Part shown: piece after piece, positions 62,757 to 64,000 of the stretch | How the letters are laid out: each line of letters opens with the position of its first letter | Numbering within the stretch: position 1 is the first letter of the stretch | Origin: Clostridiales bacterium | Lineage (GTDB): Bacteria > Bacillota > Clostridia > Lachnospirales > Lachnospiraceae | Direction of reading: 5' to 3' | Length of the DNA stretch: 64,000 nucleotides | NCBI GenBank assembly: GCA_012520645.1 | Contig: JAAYNV010000043.1 | Location: 79,728-143,727 of the forward strand | Notes under the pieces: generated by a model | What the model saw: the letters and a program-made list of their open reading frames with translations, nothing else | Databases searched by the model: none | Told to the model about the DNA's origin: nothing | Program-made: the position numbers and the translations under genes

Positions 62757-63009
62757 TCATGACAAAATCCATTTTCTTTAGTTCCTCCGGTGTGCTGTTT
62801 GCCTTTAAAACGGCTATGATGCGGTTTGTTTCATCTTCAGTAAACTGTATATTTTCTTTTTTGCTTTTCATGGCAAGTGCCATAAAAAACGGCATCATTT
62901 CTTTCTTTGAGAGAGACTTGCTCTCTATAAACATCTTCTGCATAAAATCCAGTTTTCTGGAATCGATATCCGCAAGGGACGGGTCCTTCATCCAACTGTT
63001 TTCGGTCAT
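62737..63009 (-). CDS. Small protein of unknown function (second of a putative sigma-E operon)
   Basis: A 90-residue charged, helical protein (MTENSWMKDPSLADIDSRKLDFMQKMFIESKSLSKKEMMPFF start) with no signal peptide or membrane helix. I do not recognise it. AGGAGG lies eight bases before ATG. The gap to the upstream gene is 41 bases, so they are probably co-transcribed from the putative sigma-E promoter. Its last codons (WGKN, stop) form the arm and loop of the shared terminator. Confidence 0.7.
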   Translation of the reverse strand: MTENSWMKDPSLADIDSRKLDFMQKMFIESKSLSKKEMMPFFMALAMKSKKENIQFTEDETNRIIAVLKANSTPEELKKMDFVMKKWGKN

Positions 63010-63050
63010 TTTTGTAGCCTCCTGTTTTGGTATGGATTGTGAAACGTAAA

Positions 63051-63515
63051 TTATGTATCGGAGCTGAACATTTCAAATATTGCCTGTTGTTCGGGAGAAA
63101 GCATACCCTTTAGAAAATCCATAGATGTTGAAAAATCATTGTCCTCTCCGGAAAAGGAATTCATCATATTCATCATGTCCATCATCCCTTTCATTTCCTG
63201 CATGGTCTGCAGCATTCCAAAAAACTGCTCAAACTGTGTTTTGGAAGATGGTGTAAGATAGCCCTGCAACTGCGGATAGACGGACTGGATATCCTGCACT
63301 GTATTTTCTGACTGGCGGCCGCCTGGAGACATGGGGTGTGTTTTTAGAAACTGCATGGTATATTGCAATTCCAGATATTTGATATAGACAGCCAGAAAAT
63401 TCTGCAGCCTTGTCGGAAGGCATGGAAGTAGAATTTTCATAATCTGGATGGAGTTCGTTGTGAACAGAGTATCAAATGCCAGTACATTGTCGCTGTCTTT
63501 TTCTTTGCTTTCCAT
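63051..63515 (-). CDS. Protein of unknown function, first of a putative sigma-E operon
   Basis: A 154-residue protein I do not recognise. The first half has an amphipathic, hydrophobic stretch (about residues 22-60, ILLPCLPTRLQNFLAVYIKYL); the second half is Met-rich (MQTMQEMKGMMDMMNMMNSF at about 103-122). There is no signal peptide. CAGGTG lies before the ATG. The sigma-E-like promoter 33 bases upstream suggests a mother-cell sporulation role. Confidence 0.68.
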   Translation of the reverse strand: MESKEKDSDNVLAFDTLFTTNSIQIMKILLPCLPTRLQNFLAVYIKYLELQYTMQFLKTHPMSPGGRQSENTVQDIQSVYPQLQGYLTPSSKTQFEQFFGMLQTMQEMKGMMDMMNMMNSFSGEDNDFSTSMDFLKGMLSPEQQAIFEMFSSDT

Positions 63516-63547
63516 TCAAACACCTGGTAACCTTCTTCTTATCAAAA

Positions 63548-63576
63548 AGTCTATGTGAAAATGAGCCGGATTATGC
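63548..63576 (-). promoter_or_regulatory. Putative sigma-E promoter of the two-gene minus operon
   Basis: Minus strand: GCATAAT (63576-63570), 14-bp spacer, CATAGACT (63555-63548). The -10 differs by one base from the sigma-E consensus CATACAHT and the -35 resembles GCATATT; the spacing matches that of spoIVA here. Confidence 0.6.
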
Positions 63577-63606
63577 GGAAAGAGAATGCGCTGTTTTTTC
63601 GGGGCA

Positions 63607-63628
63607 GGACTCCGCATTCACGGAGTCC
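63607..63628. other. GC-rich hairpin of unknown role
   Basis: GGACTCCG pairs with CGGAGTCC, six-base loop. It follows the cysteine-rich gene on the minus strand but has no T-tract in that direction, so it may stabilise the mRNA end or terminate poorly. Confidence 0.55.
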
Positions 63629-63651
63629 TTGTTTCTGTTACAAAAGCTTTT

Positions 63652-63921
63652 TTAGCAGCAGCCGTTTCCGCATCCGCCGAAGCCGTTTCCGCAGCAGCTT
63701 AACAGAATGATCAGGAAAATCAGGCATTCACAGCCGTTTCCGCCAAAGCCGCATCCATTATTGCATCCACAGTCATTGTCACAGCCGTTGTGGCATCCGC
63801 CGAAGCCGTTTCCGCAGATACAGAATAAAATAATGATCCACAGGATGCTGCTGCATCCGTTGTTGCATCCGCAGGCATTGTTATTGCCGCATCCGCAGTT
63901 TGTTGCTGATAAGTCACTCAT
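63652..63921 (-). CDS. Cysteine/glycine-rich repeat protein, likely spore-associated
   Basis: An 89-residue protein with 19 cysteines (positions 9, 11, 17, 19, 23, 34, 36, 43, 47, 51, 53, 57, 64, 66, 76, 77, 84, 88, 89) and much Gly and Asn. Two related units, hydrophobic helix then CGNGFGGC (about residues 26-47 and 67-88), match on DNA as a 25-base exact direct repeat (63670-63694, 63793-63817; 41 codons apart). Similar Cys-rich proteins in Lachnospiraceae carry odd names such as chorion class high-cysteine protein. TTTTGGAGG precedes the ATG. A sigma-K-like promoter is upstream. Confidence 0.75.
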   Translation of the reverse strand: MSDLSATNCGCGNNNACGCNNGCSSILWIIILFCICGNGFGGCHNGCDNDCGCNNGCGFGGNGCECLIFLIILLSCCGNGFGGCGNGCC

Positions 63922-63953
63922 AGGTGAGCCTCCAAAATAGTTTAGTTATGCTT

Positions 63954-63981
63954 TATCATATGTGATAGGGCATGTCAATGT
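63954..63981 (-). promoter_or_regulatory. Putative sigma-K promoter of the cysteine-rich gene
   Basis: Minus strand: ACA (63981-63979), 16-bp spacer, CATATGATA (63962-63954), an exact CATAnnnTA. A TTGACA also lies at 63978-63973 but with a poor sigma-A -10 (TAAAGC at 63955-63950). Confidence 0.5.
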
Positions 63982-64000
63982 TTCCAGAAAATCTTAAAAC

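Noticed and set aside
63670..63817. A CRISPR-like array
   Set aside because: Only two 25-base copies exist, both inside coding sequence and in frame; they are an internal gene duplication.
63652..63921. Possible metallothionein
   Set aside because: Cysteines are numerous but hydrophobic helices and Gly-rich repeats do not fit a metallothionein; a structural protein is more likely.

Overview
The window looks like the chromosome of an endospore-forming member of the Clostridia, most likely Lachnospiraceae. The reasons are the gene order ylxM-ffh-rpsP-khpA-rimM-trmD-rplS-lepB-rbgA-rnhB, anaerobic ribonucleotide reductase nrdDG, a DUF512 radical-SAM protein, the sporulation genes spoIVA and a spoVAF/gerA-type gene, strong AGGAGG-like ribosome sites and many TTGACA/TATAAT-type promoters. 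Identification rests on reading translated sequence and motifs; no database search was possible. I saw no phage, insertion sequence, CRISPR array, tRNA or rRNA.

Layout. 1-4752: the end of one sugar-binding lipoprotein gene, then a ribose-type sugar ABC importer. 4846-17809: a translation, secretion and RNA-processing block (ylxM, ffh, rpsP, khpA, rimM, trmD fused to an acetyltransferase domain, rplS, two lepB genes around rbgA, rnhB, ylqG/ylqH-like genes, yraN, pgeF). 17948-21306: a two-component system with a large sensor. 21324-29109: prs facing a DUF512-der-plsY-gpsA-MoxR-VWA run; the two are fired from overlapping divergent promoters. 29145-33205: a tightly overlapped minus-strand ABC exporter operon. 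33302-38835: spoIVA, then nucleoside salvage (purine nucleoside phosphorylase, cytidine deaminase, purine permease) and trpS. 39095-43729: a membrane-anchored MutS-like ATPase, rnhA, a 46-residue membrane peptide, a WYL regulator and an aminotransferase. 43903-48569: nrdD-nrdG-dut, then a spoVAF-type gene. 48661-52455: degV, an M18 aminopeptidase, queA and a PilZ protein. 52576-56103: minus-strand aroF-tyrA-aroA. 56359-62717: an EF-G-like GTPase, an unknown membrane protein and leuS. 62737-63921: three small minus-strand genes of unknown function.

The most interesting signals are regulatory and sporulation-linked. A putative sigma-G promoter lies inside the terminator hairpin in front of the spoVAF-type gene, so that only read-through RNA would bury the ribosome site. 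Two uncharacterised genes (62737-63515) follow a good sigma-E-type promoter. The last gene encodes a protein with 19 cysteines in 89 residues and two hydrophobic repeats, behind a sigma-K-type promoter. Also notable are the TrmD-acetyltransferase fusion, a probably truncated ABC-2 permease, stop codons placed in terminator loops, a candidate NrdR operator over the nrdD promoter, and an EF-G paralogue with an altered G4 motif.
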